Source: Trichomonas vaginalis G3
Lineage: Eukaryota; Parabasalia; Trichomonadida; Trichomonadidae
Assembly (NCBI RefSeq): GCF_026262505.1
Contig: NC_067208.1
Location: 5,031,962-5,095,961 of the forward strand
Direction of reading: 5' to 3'
DNA length: 64,000 nucleotides
Position 1 is the first letter of the stretch. Every line of letters begins with the position of its first letter. The position numbers and the translations under genes were made by a program. The notes beneath the pieces were generated by a model. It saw nothing but the letters and a program-made list of their open reading frames with translations, was not told the DNA's origin and ran no database searches. This document shows positions 30,882 to 40,719 of this stretch, in pieces.

Positions 30882-31361
30882 ATGGTAAAGCGTTATTTTC
30901 CAGTGATAAATAAAACTAGAATAAGATTACCTCAAGAATTCATAAATTCAACGAATAAGAAATTCATTCATGTTATAAATTTTAGTGTTTTCAGAAAATA
31001 TGAGTCAGTGTCATATTCATCAACAGGTTATATTTCACTTCATTCAAATTTAGTTCAATCAAACCCATATAATGACCATTTCATAAGATTTTCAGATGGT
31101 ATTAAAAATGTAATTGATAGATTAAAATATGAACAGATTGACAATATCGAATTTTTGGAATTTTGGTTTAAATATCCCGATGGAAAAAAGATTGAAGTTA
31201 AAGATAAAGCTGATACTATAACAAAAACAATTACAATGACCGATCCGGATAGTGGGGAACATAAAGAAATAAAACAAACGATAGAAACTGGTGAAAGGTC
31301 AATTATTATCGATTATGATTCAAAGGATTATTATTCGATAATGTTAATGCTTGAATATTAA
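30882..31361 (+). CDS. Beta-rich structural-type protein, about 159 residues
   Basis: Start chosen at MVKRYFPVINKTRIRL (30882), since the frame upstream is the AT-rich promoter shared with the divergent gene. Beta-rich, with an acidic/Lys middle (DKADTITKTITMTDPDSG) and the C-terminus IIDYDSKDYYSIMLMLEY. Several Maverick proteins in this window end in a similar hydrophobic strand. It overlaps the stop of the convergent gene at 31358 by four bases. I infer a minor virion protein; no family is recognised. Reads whole. Confidence 0.55.
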   Translation: MVKRYFPVINKTRIRLPQEFINSTNKKFIHVINFSVFRKYESVSYSSTGYISLHSNLVQSNPYNDHFIRFSDGIKNVIDRLKYEQIDNIEFLEFWFKYPDGKKIEVKDKADTITKTITMTDPDSGEHKEIKQTIETGERSIIIDYDSKDYYSIMLMLEY

Positions 31362-32027
31362 ATAGCCTTAACAAAGAATTTTTCAAGTGATATTTTATAT
31401 TCATCAACTATTTTATTATAAATATCATTATATGTTAAATGAAGTTCAGTTGTTGTTCCGTTCTTTGATATCTTAATTGTGCTAATATCCTTTATAGGAT
31501 TTATTTTTGCAACTGTTCCGCAGCATGAAACCTCATCATCTATGAAAAATTGAATCTTAACGTCTGAATCTTGAACATCACAAAGAATGGCGATAATGTG
31601 AATTAATGATTCATAAGGTAAAATAATTAAACCGGATTGGTCAATTAAATTTATTATTGAATCATAATTATTAATTATTATATCACGGTAAATTTTCATT
31701 AATTCTGAATTAATGTCTATTTTATATGGGTTCTCGATGTTTGATGAAAGAGGCGGGGGTATGTTGGATAAGTGGGAATTTCAACAGGTTCTTTACCGGG
31801 TTCAGATAAAATGATTGGGTCTCCATTCTCATGGTTTTCTTCATTCTCCTCATTCTTCGGTAAGTCACGAGTTAATAAATTTGGTTGAGTTGCTGACCTT
31901 GTTAATTCGGGCTAACATTAACTTTAACATTTTGAATAATTCGTGATTTATCATCATTTACGTTATAACCAACCGTAATCTCTGCTTTTGCGTTAGTGTT
32001 CTTTTGACTAGTGAAACGTCTTCTCAT
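31358..32027 (-). pseudogene. Conserved Maverick protein with Cys-Cys-Gly motif
   Basis: Starts MRRRFTSQKNTNAKAE at 32027; its C-terminal ~110 residues contain DQSGLIILPYESL and SCCGTVAKI, matching the inner Maverick protein at 55975-56589 (IECCGQTPLFMKI and the LISKNQIILTKEDL stretch). The same neighbours in both elements suggest a conserved structural or assembly role. The region between the parts is low-complexity and the gene looks broken about once or twice. Confidence 0.6.
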
Positions 32028-32059
32028 TTATAATCGAATAAAAAAATATATTTAAACTT

Positions 32060-32959
32060 TTATTTTGCCGGAAGTTTTGAATCTATTATTCCCTGTATTT
32101 GTTCTTGAAGTTGATTTTTAGCTGGTTCATTGTAATTAATAGACCTAATATATTCATTAATTGCATTCTTATAATCATCTGATTTCTCAAATTTTCTTTT
32201 ATCCGATTCCTTAACTAAATCATAAGTTAAACCTCGTTGCTGATATAATGGTTTCTTAATTAAATCTTTGAATGCTTGAGATAAAGCACCTGATGCAATT
32301 CTTGCTACTATAATTGGTTGGAATTGCTGTTTAAGTTCATCTTTAACATTTGCGAAAACTGGATCGAATAAAGCAACTTTAAAGAATTTCTTAGCTGAAA
32401 TTTCGGGTCTAATATTTGCATATTTACCATCAAACTTGTTAGAATATCGTGGTAATCCATCCGGTCCCTCTTCAATAGCATTTAATTCTTCATTGAAATA
32501 AGAATATGGATTACCACGATATGAATTAATTGGACCATTTTCACCTTCTCCAATGTATTGTTTAACAGCTTTTCCATTTTCATCAAATTGCATAGGATAA
32601 CGTTCATTATATGCTTTACGTTTAGGATAATCAGTTATAGTTAATTTGTAACCATTTATGACTTTAATATTTCCTTGACCATCAGTAATGAAAACTTCAT
32701 TTATACCATCGGGTTTTCCATTTGGACCCGTAATGTCTGCTTCGTGTGCTTCCCAATTTGGACCTTGACGTTTGGCATGTGCTTGAGCTTCTGGTAATGT
32801 TAAAACGTTTCTCATTTGTTTAACATCTTTTTGAAGACCAGCAACAATATGAACTAATTCTTTCATTCCATCAGGAACTTTCATAGTTCTATTATATGCA
32901 CCCTTTTTGTTTGTTCCTTGTTTTAATGGAACCTGTAGAAGATTTGCCATTTCAGTCAT
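32060..32959 (-). CDS. Conserved-type Maverick protein, 299 residues, unknown
   Basis: Starts [17 protein letters not shown] (the second Met, MANLL, is also possible) behind a TTAAACATG-like block. The middle has Gly/Asn/Asp-rich turns ([18 protein letters not shown] and [14 protein letters not shown]); the C-terminal third is helical and charged ([17 protein letters not shown]). No signal or membrane spans. It sits between the CCG protein and the packaging ATPase, so a virion role is likely. I do not recognise a family. It reads whole. Confidence 0.55.
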   Translation of the reverse strand: MTEMANLLQVPLKQGTNKKGAYNRTMKVPDGMKELVHIVAGLQKDVKQMRNVLTLPEAQAHAKRQGPNWEAHEADITGPNGKPDGINEVFITDGQGNIKVINGYKLTITDYPKRKAYNERYPMQFDENGKAVKQYIGEGENGPINSYRGNPYSYFNEELNAIEEGPDGLPRYSNKFDGKYANIRPEISAKKFFKVALFDPVFANVKDELKQQFQPIIVARIASGALSQAFKDLIKKPLYQQRGLTYDLVKESDKRKFEKSDDYKNAINEYIRSINYNEPAKNQLQEQIQGIIDSKLPAK

Positions 32960-32999
32960 GTTTAATTATAAATAAAAAATAAAAATTAATTATAAAAAG

Positions 33000-33826
33000 T
33001 TAATCAAATTTAACACTTCCTTTATTTAAATCAACTATTATTTTTCCATGTTCACCTAATTGCTGATATTGTGTGTAAAGTTCATTAATGCTCATTGGTA
33101 AATTCACTTGATAAAGCATAACGTTCAACTGTTGACGACTAAACCCACTGAAAATGAAAAGTGTTGATAGATTTGATTTAATGTTTGTGCTTAATGCTTT
33201 GAAGTATTGAACAGCCATGAAGAATGAACACTGAATGTGTCGACATTGAGTTAATAACTGATTAAAATATGATTTCTCGTTTGTTATTAGTTTTGATTTC
33301 ACTGCATCATCTAGAAAAATGAGTGAATGCAAAAATTCTCTATCAAAATTTGAAATAGAAAGTGTTTCAAATAATTCATCCCGTTGTTTATCAATAATTT
33401 TATCCTCTAATCCTTGCTTCTTGATTGTATTATATAATTCTTTATACATTAAAAAGTTTTTAAATAATCTTCTGCTTCTTCTTGTGATAAATAAATAATT
33501 GGAATTTTGATTAAATGCTTTAAAGATTCAAATGTATCATCTGAAGGTGAACCTGAACGGTTGATATAAATTAACACGTGTGAATAGGGGGAAGTGTTAG
33601 CAATAATGATAATTTGTTTTAATATCGTTAATGTTTTACCTTTATTCTGTTTACCAATTGCTGCAGTGATTGAATTTAAATAACATTCAGAATATGGAAT
33701 TTTCATTAATTTTTCCTTAGATAGAGCATTTCTATTATCACTCAATGCTTCATTAATCATATCATCTATGTATGTATTATATACTCCTGCTAATTCTTCA
33801 TAAGGGGTGGATGAATTTAAATCCAT
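33000..33826 (-). pseudogene. Packaging ATPase (FtsK/HerA-type, A32-like)
   Basis: Reads from 33826. Walker A AIGKQNKGKTLTI in the first part, Walker B SLIFLDDA in the second, preceded by a helical linker and followed by CRHIQCSFFMAVQYF and a C-terminal helical part (INELYTQYQQLGEHGKII). Maverick ATPases of this type are thought to pump DNA into the capsid. It looks broken about once. Lies between the 299-residue protein and the capsid gene; start behind TTAAATG. Counterpart in the inner element: 57013-57899. Confidence 0.8.
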
Positions 33827-33850
33827 TTAATCAAAAATAAATTTATAATT

Positions 33851-35490
33851 TTAAACATTTCTATTCATCAATATTTCATCATATGAACTTCTATACTGCG
33901 GTGGTGTACCTGTTGGATGATATTTCAAACCTTCATCCGGTGTCCATGTCCAATATGTAGTCCTAGTAAACCAAACCTGAGGAGGATTTGTCACCTTTGA
34001 ACAGTAAGTGTCATTTACACCCTGAATGATTGGATAAGCTTTCACTTGTACTGTAACTTGTGAGTTGAAAGTTTCTAATCCATCAAAGAATATACCCGCT
34101 CCATCACGTTGAACTGGAATAGTGCATAAGAATGAAGTTTGGTCTTTCCATGTTCTAGCTAATGGCGTGCCATCATCTGCATTCAGTGGTCTAGTTAATG
34201 AGTCCTCGTATTCTTCTGTGCATTCATTCACTCCATCTAAATCAGAAGCTTGAAGCATACGTGTAAAGAATATGTCACCCACTGTGGTCATCGCTTGATC
34301 GGGGAAGTTTCTGGAATCTATAGTGACCTGAAGACCTCGAAGCATTGGATTTTCTAAAACCGTTCTTTGCATTGCATTCTTCGGAAATGTTCACAACATC
34401 TGTAACATTATGAAGAGCGTATGAGAAATCTGAGCTAATACCTTCAGGAGTGATGCAACCTCCATTTAGTGAACGAACGTCAATATGTTGAGCTGGAATC
34501 ATGAATGGATCTTCCTTACTGAATAAACGTGGTATTGCTTTAACTGATTCTTCAATTAAACCGTATCCTGGTGTAATGCATTTATCCTCTAAAACTTCCA
34601 TCTTTGTGCATGAAATAATAACGTCATCAACTGTTGCGTCAGCAGATGTGGCGGCTAAGCTTGTAATTAATTTGGCAGGAAGTCCGATTTGTTGGAATTT
34701 GCGATCATATTTATAAACATAATTCATAATCTTTTCATAATTTTCATCAGTTATCTTTTCATAAACGTAATTTTGTAAATCAGCAACTCTTAACGGGTCA
34801 ACCTGACAAAATACTAAAGTATCCCTGAAAACATAATATTTAAGAATGATATCACCAAATGATTTAGGATAATCATCGAACGCCTGAAATGCTAATAAAT
34901 CATTTACCGGAATAATCATATCAAAAGTGACATCAACTTCTTCATTTGCGTTTCTCGAAAACTTCTGAAGGGTCAATATATTTACCACATACTGAGTTAT
35001 CATATTTTTGAACATTATTATATAACGAATGAACAAACTTTTTAACTTTCCTTTCTGATTTTGGTTTATATGTTGCAAATGCGAAAGATTCATGGGCGCA
35101 ATCCATCTGAAGATAACCAGCAGCACCTCTTTCGGTTTCTACTTCTAATTGTTTAAAGCTTTGATTTGATGATTTGTAACCAACGAATAAACGCATGCAT
35201 TTAAAAGCGGCATCACATGTGAAAGCTTTATTTGAAACTAGAGTTGCTTTAACTTTGCGTTTAATATATGTGTCACCTAATTGGTTCACATCATGAGCCG
35301 GATTTGTAATTCTTAAATGAGTTTGTTTATCATCAAAATGTGGAGCATCAGAGTCATAGCATGAACTTTCAAGTTCTCTATAATATCTTCTACCATCATT
35401 CTTTGCGAATATTTCATTTATCTTTTCGAATGAATGAAATACATTTCCATTAATCGGTTTAGTGTTTGGCACCAAATAGTTAGTCGTCAT
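33851..35490 (-). pseudogene. Major capsid protein-like gene
   Basis: Reads from 35490 (MTTNYLVPNTKPINGNVF) downwards. Beta-rich throughout. The segment FDMIIPVNDLLAFQAFDDYP aligns by eye with FKLRLRIPVRRFLPLEAIRF of the inner Maverick capsid gene (37453-38983), in the same order relative to other segments, as expected for the double jelly-roll capsid protein of Polintons. The C-terminal part carries PQVWFTRTTYWTWTP. It looks broken about twice. Start behind an ATAAATG block. Confidence 0.7.
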
Positions 35491-35559
35491 TTATTAATAA
35501 ATAAAAAATCAAAATTAAAAGATGAAAATGAATTTTTAATTTTGATGAAATAATCAACT

Positions 35560-35775
35560 ATGGCTGCAGGTATATTTAAGAAACTGTGGGATAGAGTAAA
35601 AAGAGGAGCGAGTAAAGTTTGGGAAACATTGAAGAAGGGGGCAAATTGGATATTTAAGAATAAAGAAGCAATTAGTGACATTGCTGAATCAATAACACCA
35701 AAAGCTGCCCCAATAAGAGAAGTTTTAAATAAAGGAGAAAAAGTTTATCAAAGACTTCAACCGATACTAAGATAA
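35560..35775 (+). CDS. Amphipathic basic peptide, adenovirus pVI-like
   Basis: 71 residues. MAAGIFKKLWDRVKRGASKV and a further Trp/Lys-rich helix (WETLKKGANWIFKN) would form amphipathic helices; the C-terminal half is basic and ends QRLQPILR. Such peptides resemble the membrane-lytic minor capsid protein VI of adenoviruses and of some Polintons. A paralogue with the same N-terminus lies at 61499-61734 on the minus strand, so the outer Maverick had two. Reads whole and stops 10 bases before the inner Maverick. Confidence 0.6.
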   Translation: MAAGIFKKLWDRVKRGASKVWETLKKGANWIFKNKEAISDIAESITPKAAPIREVLNKGEKVYQRLQPILR

Positions 35776-35780
35776 AAATA

Positions 35781-35785
35781 ATTTT
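35781..35785 (+). repeat. 5-bp target duplication ATTTT, left (inner Maverick)
   Basis: ATTTT before AGTTAGTATG; matching ATTTT at 61444-61448. Confidence 0.6.
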
Positions 35786-35798
35786 AGTTAGTATGACT

Positions 35799-35839
35799 AT
35801 CAAGGGTACGGCGGCACTGCGCGCCTCCTTACCCTTGAT
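35799..35839. other. Terminal hairpin in left repeat
   Basis: ATCAAGGGTA and TACCCTTGAT (10-bp stem) enclose a GC-rich 21-base loop containing GGCG and CGCC. It starts 13 bases from the element tip; the mirror copy is at 61390-61430. Confidence 0.75.
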
Positions 35840-36042
35840 ATGTGAATTTGACACTTTACGAAACCGGTAACGTATATTTTACAACACAACCATAACACCA
35901 ACTTAACCTTAAATATTTACAAAACCATCTGACACATAAACGACTTCACTAACGACTTCACTAACGAATTCACTACCGTCCTCACTAAATAAAAAATAAC
36001 CTTATTTTTATTTTTTTTAAATTTTTATTTCATTACAAAGAC

Positions 36043-36475
36043 ATGTCTGACTACATTTACTATGACTCTTTCCCAGAACGTTTCCGTGAACTATTCAAAA
36101 CTCAAGTAAAACTGAGAAACATGCATTTAACAAGACAGACCATTGACGATGAAAGAAACCCTGAGTATATTACAATCCCTTATGCCGCAAAGTTCATTGC
36201 ATACATTCCTTATGGTCGCAGAGGAACGAAAAATATTTCAACAAAGAACAAAAATTATTTCTGGAGCGATGAAGAAAATTGCCTTATCTACATAAATGCA
36301 TACTTAAATAAAGCTACATATTGTACAAAAGAAGGTTGGACTGGATTTGAGCTCTACATATACGACGACGATGGAAACGACGTTGTGTATACCCATACGA
36401 TAATATGTACCATTGTTTTCATCAAGCATTAAACGAATACATAGTCAGTAAGGGTCTCATTCCTGCTGAGTAGAA
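36043..36475 (+). pseudogene. Terminal-repeat gene, left copy
   Basis: Same gene as 59705-60139 on the opposite strand. Starts MSDYIYYDSFPERFRELF. This copy looks broken about twice, while the right copy reads whole. Function unknown. Confidence 0.75.
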
Positions 36476-36577
36476 ATGTTATATTTTTGTTCTGTCATTT
36501 ATATAAAAATAAAATAAAAATAAATGATATCACCACCCTCACACGTATGAAAACATAGCACAAAAATAATGTTTAGG

Positions 36578-36630
36578 GTAGAAGGTTAGATCTAACCCGA
36601 TATCTAACCTCTTTTCTACCCTGTTGAATT
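36578..36630. repeat. GGTTAGAT stem-loop, left terminal repeat
   Basis: Outer stem GGGTAGAA/TTCTACCC, inner stem GGTTAGAT/ATCTAACC, plus the palindrome GGTTAGATCTAACC. Same motif as the 48108-50720 array; sits just past the 3' end of the terminal-repeat gene. Confidence 0.8.
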
Positions 36631-36654
36631 CATTGCTTTATAACTCTCTTCCTT

Positions 36655-36874
36655 TCTCCAACTCTTCTAACTTCTCTTAAGTTCAGCAATGTTGTCCTCA
36701 TGAAGTTTAATCTTTCTCAAAATTCCTTCTTTATCTAATGGTTTGCTTTATCTTTCTAAACTGAACTCTACCATCCTTCATAGTATGAACGTAAAAACCT
36801 TCTGGAATAGTTCCTGATTTAATGTATTCTACCAAAAACTTTTGTTTCATTGCTTCAGTGACTTTAGTCGTCAT
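36655..36874 (-). pseudogene. Small charged protein gene
   Basis: Starts MTTKVTEAMKQKFLVEYIK at 36874 and continues with IPEGFYVHTMKDGRVQF, then a Lys/Glu-rich coiled-coil-like part. The outer Maverick has a similarly placed pair (61802-61972 and 61993-62170). It looks broken about once or twice. Function unknown. Confidence 0.45.
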
Positions 36875-36889
36875 TTCAATCAAATAAAA

Positions 36890-37388
36890 ATTTTAATATT
36901 AAATAAAATAACGTTTTTTTCAAGTAAGGAAACGCCAGGAGCTTTACGATTTATTTTGAGGAGTAGGTTCTGGTTTAAATGTTGGAGTCGGTTTAGAGTT
37001 GACTTTTGAACAGGGTTTTGTACTTCCATAGGTTCCAGAGTCATTGAAGGTGTTTTTGTGAAGGCGTTGGTTTTGGCGAAGGTGTTGGAGTTTGTTAACT
37101 TCAACTACTTCAGTATTATTTACAACATTGCTTTATTTCTTTTCAACATCATTACTGCTCCTGCTGTAGCTAGCAAACCTAGTGGGAGACCATATCTTAT
37201 ATAAGGACTTGACCAAATGCTATTTTTGACAGGAGCTGGTGGAACACCTAACCTGGTGAGACTGCTCTTTGCATTGTGCAGCTCGTAAGAAATATTCAAT
37301 AGGTGCTCCATAATCGTTTGGTAAAGTTTGTTTCCCAGATGGTGAAGGTTCACGAGAGCTTGATGAAGAAACTCATTTATAAGCTTTA
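36890..37388 (-). pseudogene. Small single-span membrane protein gene with Pro-rich tail
   Basis: One predicted membrane span (YGLPLGLLATAGAVMML, about 37140-37195) is followed on the minus strand by a Pro/Thr/Lys-rich tail. It looks broken about twice. Position next to the capsid suggests a minor virion protein; this is inference. Confidence 0.45.
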
Positions 37389-37452
37389 AAAATAAACGTT
37401 CATCCTTTATTCCTCACTGTCGTCCCGGCTAAGTTATAGTCATCTAATCTTA

Positions 37453-38983
37453 TTATGGGATGCCTGACTGTCTTACCTGAATGGCAAAGCAACAATCCCT
37501 CATAAATCCAATAAGTGGCTTTGGTACATTTTCAGTTGCTAGTTCAATAGGTCCTTTAACAGTCAATTTGTATGTTATTGGAGCAGTAGATGTTTGACCT
37601 TGCTGGAAGCAAAAGTCCACTTCTGTTGGAAAACCACATAAGAAATGTGTGTTGTCATAGCTATCCCATTTATGTTCCACACTACCATCATCCACCAATG
37701 ACCTCATAACATCTTCATTAAATCCAATCATATCATTGTTTGTATTGCAAGCGTTCGCAACCATTTCATAAAATACAGGTCCATATGATTTTTCAGGTTC
37801 TGCAGGCATATTTCCATAAGCTCCCATGGAAAGCTGAAGATATTTAAAACTTAGGGTTCTCAAAATTAACATAATAGTTGTCTTTCTTTCTAAATAGTGC
37901 CCAAATACTTTTAACATTAATAGGCGTATAAGCTGCTGTAAATGTTGCACTTGAACTATCTGTATTCTTTGAGAATGAACCGTCCATAGAAATCCAATCC
38001 ATAACTTTAACAGGAAAACATAAAGCCTCGTTTGTATAATGTTCTACAAGTTCTGTATAAATGTTAGGGTCTTAAAGAGAATGACTTTGGATGAATGAAA
38101 CATTCATTAAAATCCATCTTTGTTCGAAATAGTTGCTGGGTTACAGTTTGTAATAGTAACTGTTCCACTAGCTTCTACTGCCTTCGTTATCATAGTGAAT
38201 GGTTCATTCCATGGAACAAATTTATTTGTCGGTGGATTTGAATCTGAAGCAAATGCAACTTTAAGAGTTGGATTGAAAGCAATGATATCATTTACAGATA
38301 TAGATGTGCATTGTAAGGCGTCGCTACTGAACTTTACTTTAAGCTGAATGTTTCCTGCAAAAGCTGGAATAAATCGAATAGCTTCTAATGGAAGGAATCT
38401 TCTAACAGGAATTCTTAAACGAAGCTTAAAATCAAATGATTTTCCTGCTGTAATTGGACCACTAACAATTTGTCCTGTTCTGCATGTTCCCGAATGACTC
38501 CATACATCTTCATGTCGAGTCTTTGAGAAAACATCTACTTTCTTTATTTGTTCGGTAGTTTGTGAGTTTGAAGTTATATATGCTTCTTCTCTTGCGTTGT
38601 CTTGAGAATATACGATACGACCATTTGCAAGGATTTGATATCCAGCAACTGCATAGAAAGCGTCATCGAAACCAATCCAAAATCCTGGTGGGTTTGTTTT
38701 ATTGGAACCTGAACCAATTTCTTTATCTACAATAAATTGACCTTCCATTTTATACGTAATGAATGTATTGTAAAGGTCCAACATATTTTCACCAGGAGGT
38801 GAGAGATTGAATGTTACCCATGTGTTATCTTTAGCAGTTCCAGGTTTGTGATGGAATCTTTGCGTCAGAATATTTTCTATTAGTGTCACCAATTTGAACT
38901 GCATTGTCTATGATATCGAAATATGAGCGAATCTGATGAATATGCTCTGCTGGAGTAAATTCGTTTAGCTGTTCGTTCTGCAT
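37453..38983 (-). pseudogene. Major capsid protein-like gene (inner Maverick)
   Basis: Starts MQNEQLNEFTPAEHIHQIRS at 38983. Segments include WVTFNLSPPGENMLDLYNTF, PPGFWIGFDDAFYAVAGYQI, FKLRLRIPVRRFLPLEAIRF and, near the end, SYDNTHFLCGFPTEVDF. The beta-rich layout with a repeated jelly-roll pattern and the match of the IPV-containing stretch to the outer Maverick gene at 33851-35490 support a Polinton major capsid protein. It looks broken about twice or three times. Next to it lie the small TM protein and the Lys-rich protein. Confidence 0.7.
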
Positions 38984-39024
38984 GTATTTACTTCAGATTA
39001 AAAATATCTATTTACTTCATTATT

Positions 39025-39437
39025 CTCACTCTTCTTCTTGGCATTCGTGTGGAAGTTGTTTCTTGACATTTTCAATGAACTGTACATTCTCTTTTGTCTC
39101 AACTTCTTTCACTGGTGGGTCAGGGTTCTTTGACTCGGTTTGCTTTTCAATGAAATTCACGAACTTTGCAATAAGCTCTTGGTTCGTTATTGAAAGAACA
39201 TCTGGCTTCTTTTCTTCTGGTTCTATTGACTTTTCAGTTTGAATAGAAGGTTTTATATGGGCTTCGCCCTCGGGCCATGCACCTTAATGTTGTCGCTTCT
39301 GCATTCGCTAATGGAACCTTTCTTTTTCTTAATATATTTTACCATCTTTACTCTGACTTACGTAATAGAAAGGATGTTGTATTCCTCTGGCGTCATTTAA
39401 TATAATAGACTCTCGCTCTGATTTTGACAAGCTCATT
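39025..39437 (-). pseudogene. Small acidic/Lys-rich protein gene
   Basis: Starts MSLSKSERESIILNDARGI at 39437; ends KKQLPHECQEEE near 39025. Low-complexity, Glu/Lys/Pro-rich, probably helical. A double mini-hairpin relative lies in the middle. It looks broken about once. No family recognised. Confidence 0.45.
39259..39275. repeat. Mini-hairpin cluster
   Basis: GGGC-ttc-GCCC overlapping GCCC-tc-GGGC; related to the double mini-hairpins but the second stem shares bases with the first. Confidence 0.5.
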
Positions 39438-39481
39438 TTACATTGGTTAAAGTTTTAATTTTGTTTTTTATCTGCAGTCAA

Positions 39482-39740
39482 ATGACTCAGACAAGCCCTA
39501 CGGACAAGACCCAAAGGGTCATAGATGTTGAAGCATTGAAGAAAGAAATTCGTGAGCAAATTTTATCCGAACTGAAGGAACAAAAACAAGAACAAAAGCC
39601 AGAGAGACCAAAGAGAAAACTTAGTGAAAAACAACTTGCTGCATTAGCTGCTGGAAGACAAAAGAACCACGTTTGCTGGCAAGAAAGCTAGAGAAGAAGC
39701 TGAAGCAAAAGCTAAAGAAGCTGAAGCAAAGAAAGAGTAA
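39482..39740 (+). pseudogene. Lys/Glu-rich coiled-coil protein gene
   Basis: Starts MTQTSPTDKTQRVIDVEALK; a helical part (KKEIREQILSELKEQKQEQK), a basic patch (PKRKLSEKQLAALAAGRQK) and an Ala/Lys/Glu repeat tail. Histone- or core-like basic protein by composition. GACCC-aaa-GGGTC at 39508-39520 is a single mini-hairpin near the start. It looks broken about once. Confidence 0.5.
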
Positions 39741-40600
39741 ATGGTTTATTTTATCCGAATTAAATGTATAGACAAATACCTTTATCTGTTTGCGTTCAGT
39801 AGTGAAAACCCTGACGTCAAAATAAAGGGGAACAGAGTAACGTTTAAGTTTCCAACAGACTGGATTGTGAACATAAATGAAGAGAAGTACATTGGCATAA
39901 CATCTATGTATATAACACGTGCTTTCAGAAAGGTTGACTTTATACTTTCAAGTCGAGATAGAAAATGACGAAACAGTCTTTAAGCGCCCAAAACATTCAC
40001 ATATACAAATACTTTAAAGACGATACAACATTGCAATGTATGATTTCATTTAATGAGATGTTCGAGAAAAAGTTCAACATTGAAGTACAAACTTTACAGC
40101 CTTTACGTGAGTTTCTTGCACAACTGAAAGAAGAGGTAGTCAGCCACAACTTATAGCTTTCATTATGAATTTAATGAAAATGAAGATGGAACTCATGTCT
40201 GTCAGTTTGTTATATATTTCACCATTCAATGAAGTAGCTAAAAAGAAAGAAAATCCATTACGTATAAGATTTCAAATCTCTGAACCAATGAAGATTTCAA
40301 GAATGTTTTCAATTATTATGCAATGCTTCCGAGGAAAAAATGAATTTTCAAAGATTGTAACACCTGGCGTTTGGGATAGAAAGCAAGTATATTATATTCA
40401 AACTTAAGTAAGGGAGTTGAAAATGAGTTCATTGGTCATACAAGAACTTCACCACTTCCTAACCCTAAATACTATAAATTAACTGGCTTCAATCGTGAGT
40501 TTTGGATAGACATGTTCTCCACTCATGACCAACTGCCCAGTGTTCTTACCTCCAATAGAAAGATTGTCTCTATTTGAAGCACAACTCTTAAACTCTACCA
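39741..40600 (+). pseudogene. Minor structural protein gene
   Basis: Starts MVYFIRIKCIDKYLYLF. The part VTFKFPTDWIVNINEEKYIG and later GFNREFWIDMF resemble in style the beta-rich proteins at 54956-55720 and 57916-58797 (for example YEYPRHWVEYVGGEKAIEI), suggesting a family of penton/minor capsid-like proteins within the element. It looks broken about three times. Confidence 0.5.
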
Positions 40601-40624
40601 TTGCAGTATTGTAAATGACCACAT

Positions 40625-40649
40625 GGGCTTCGCCCTTGCCGCTAGCGGC
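40625..40649. repeat. Double mini-hairpin
   Basis: GGGC-ttc-GCCC, TT linker, GCCGC-ta-GCGGC. Between two genes. Confidence 0.8.
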
Positions 40650-40719
40650 TTATTTTTATCATGAATGGTCTCACTGCTGACAAAAATAAATGACCTCATT
40701 ATTTTTCTCATTCATGACC

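Larger units (their letters stand above)
35786..36654 (+). repeat. Inner Maverick left terminal inverted repeat
   Basis: Matches in reverse 59524-61443 once element B there is set aside. Includes a terminal hairpin, short CGTTAGTGAAGT-type direct repeats (12-bp period) and the terminal-repeat gene. Confidence 0.9.

Noticed and set aside
35940-35990. CACTAACGACTT-type 12-bp repeats as a telomere-like array
   Set aside because: Only about three irregular units in the terminal repeat; too short and variable, although they served as target site for element B.
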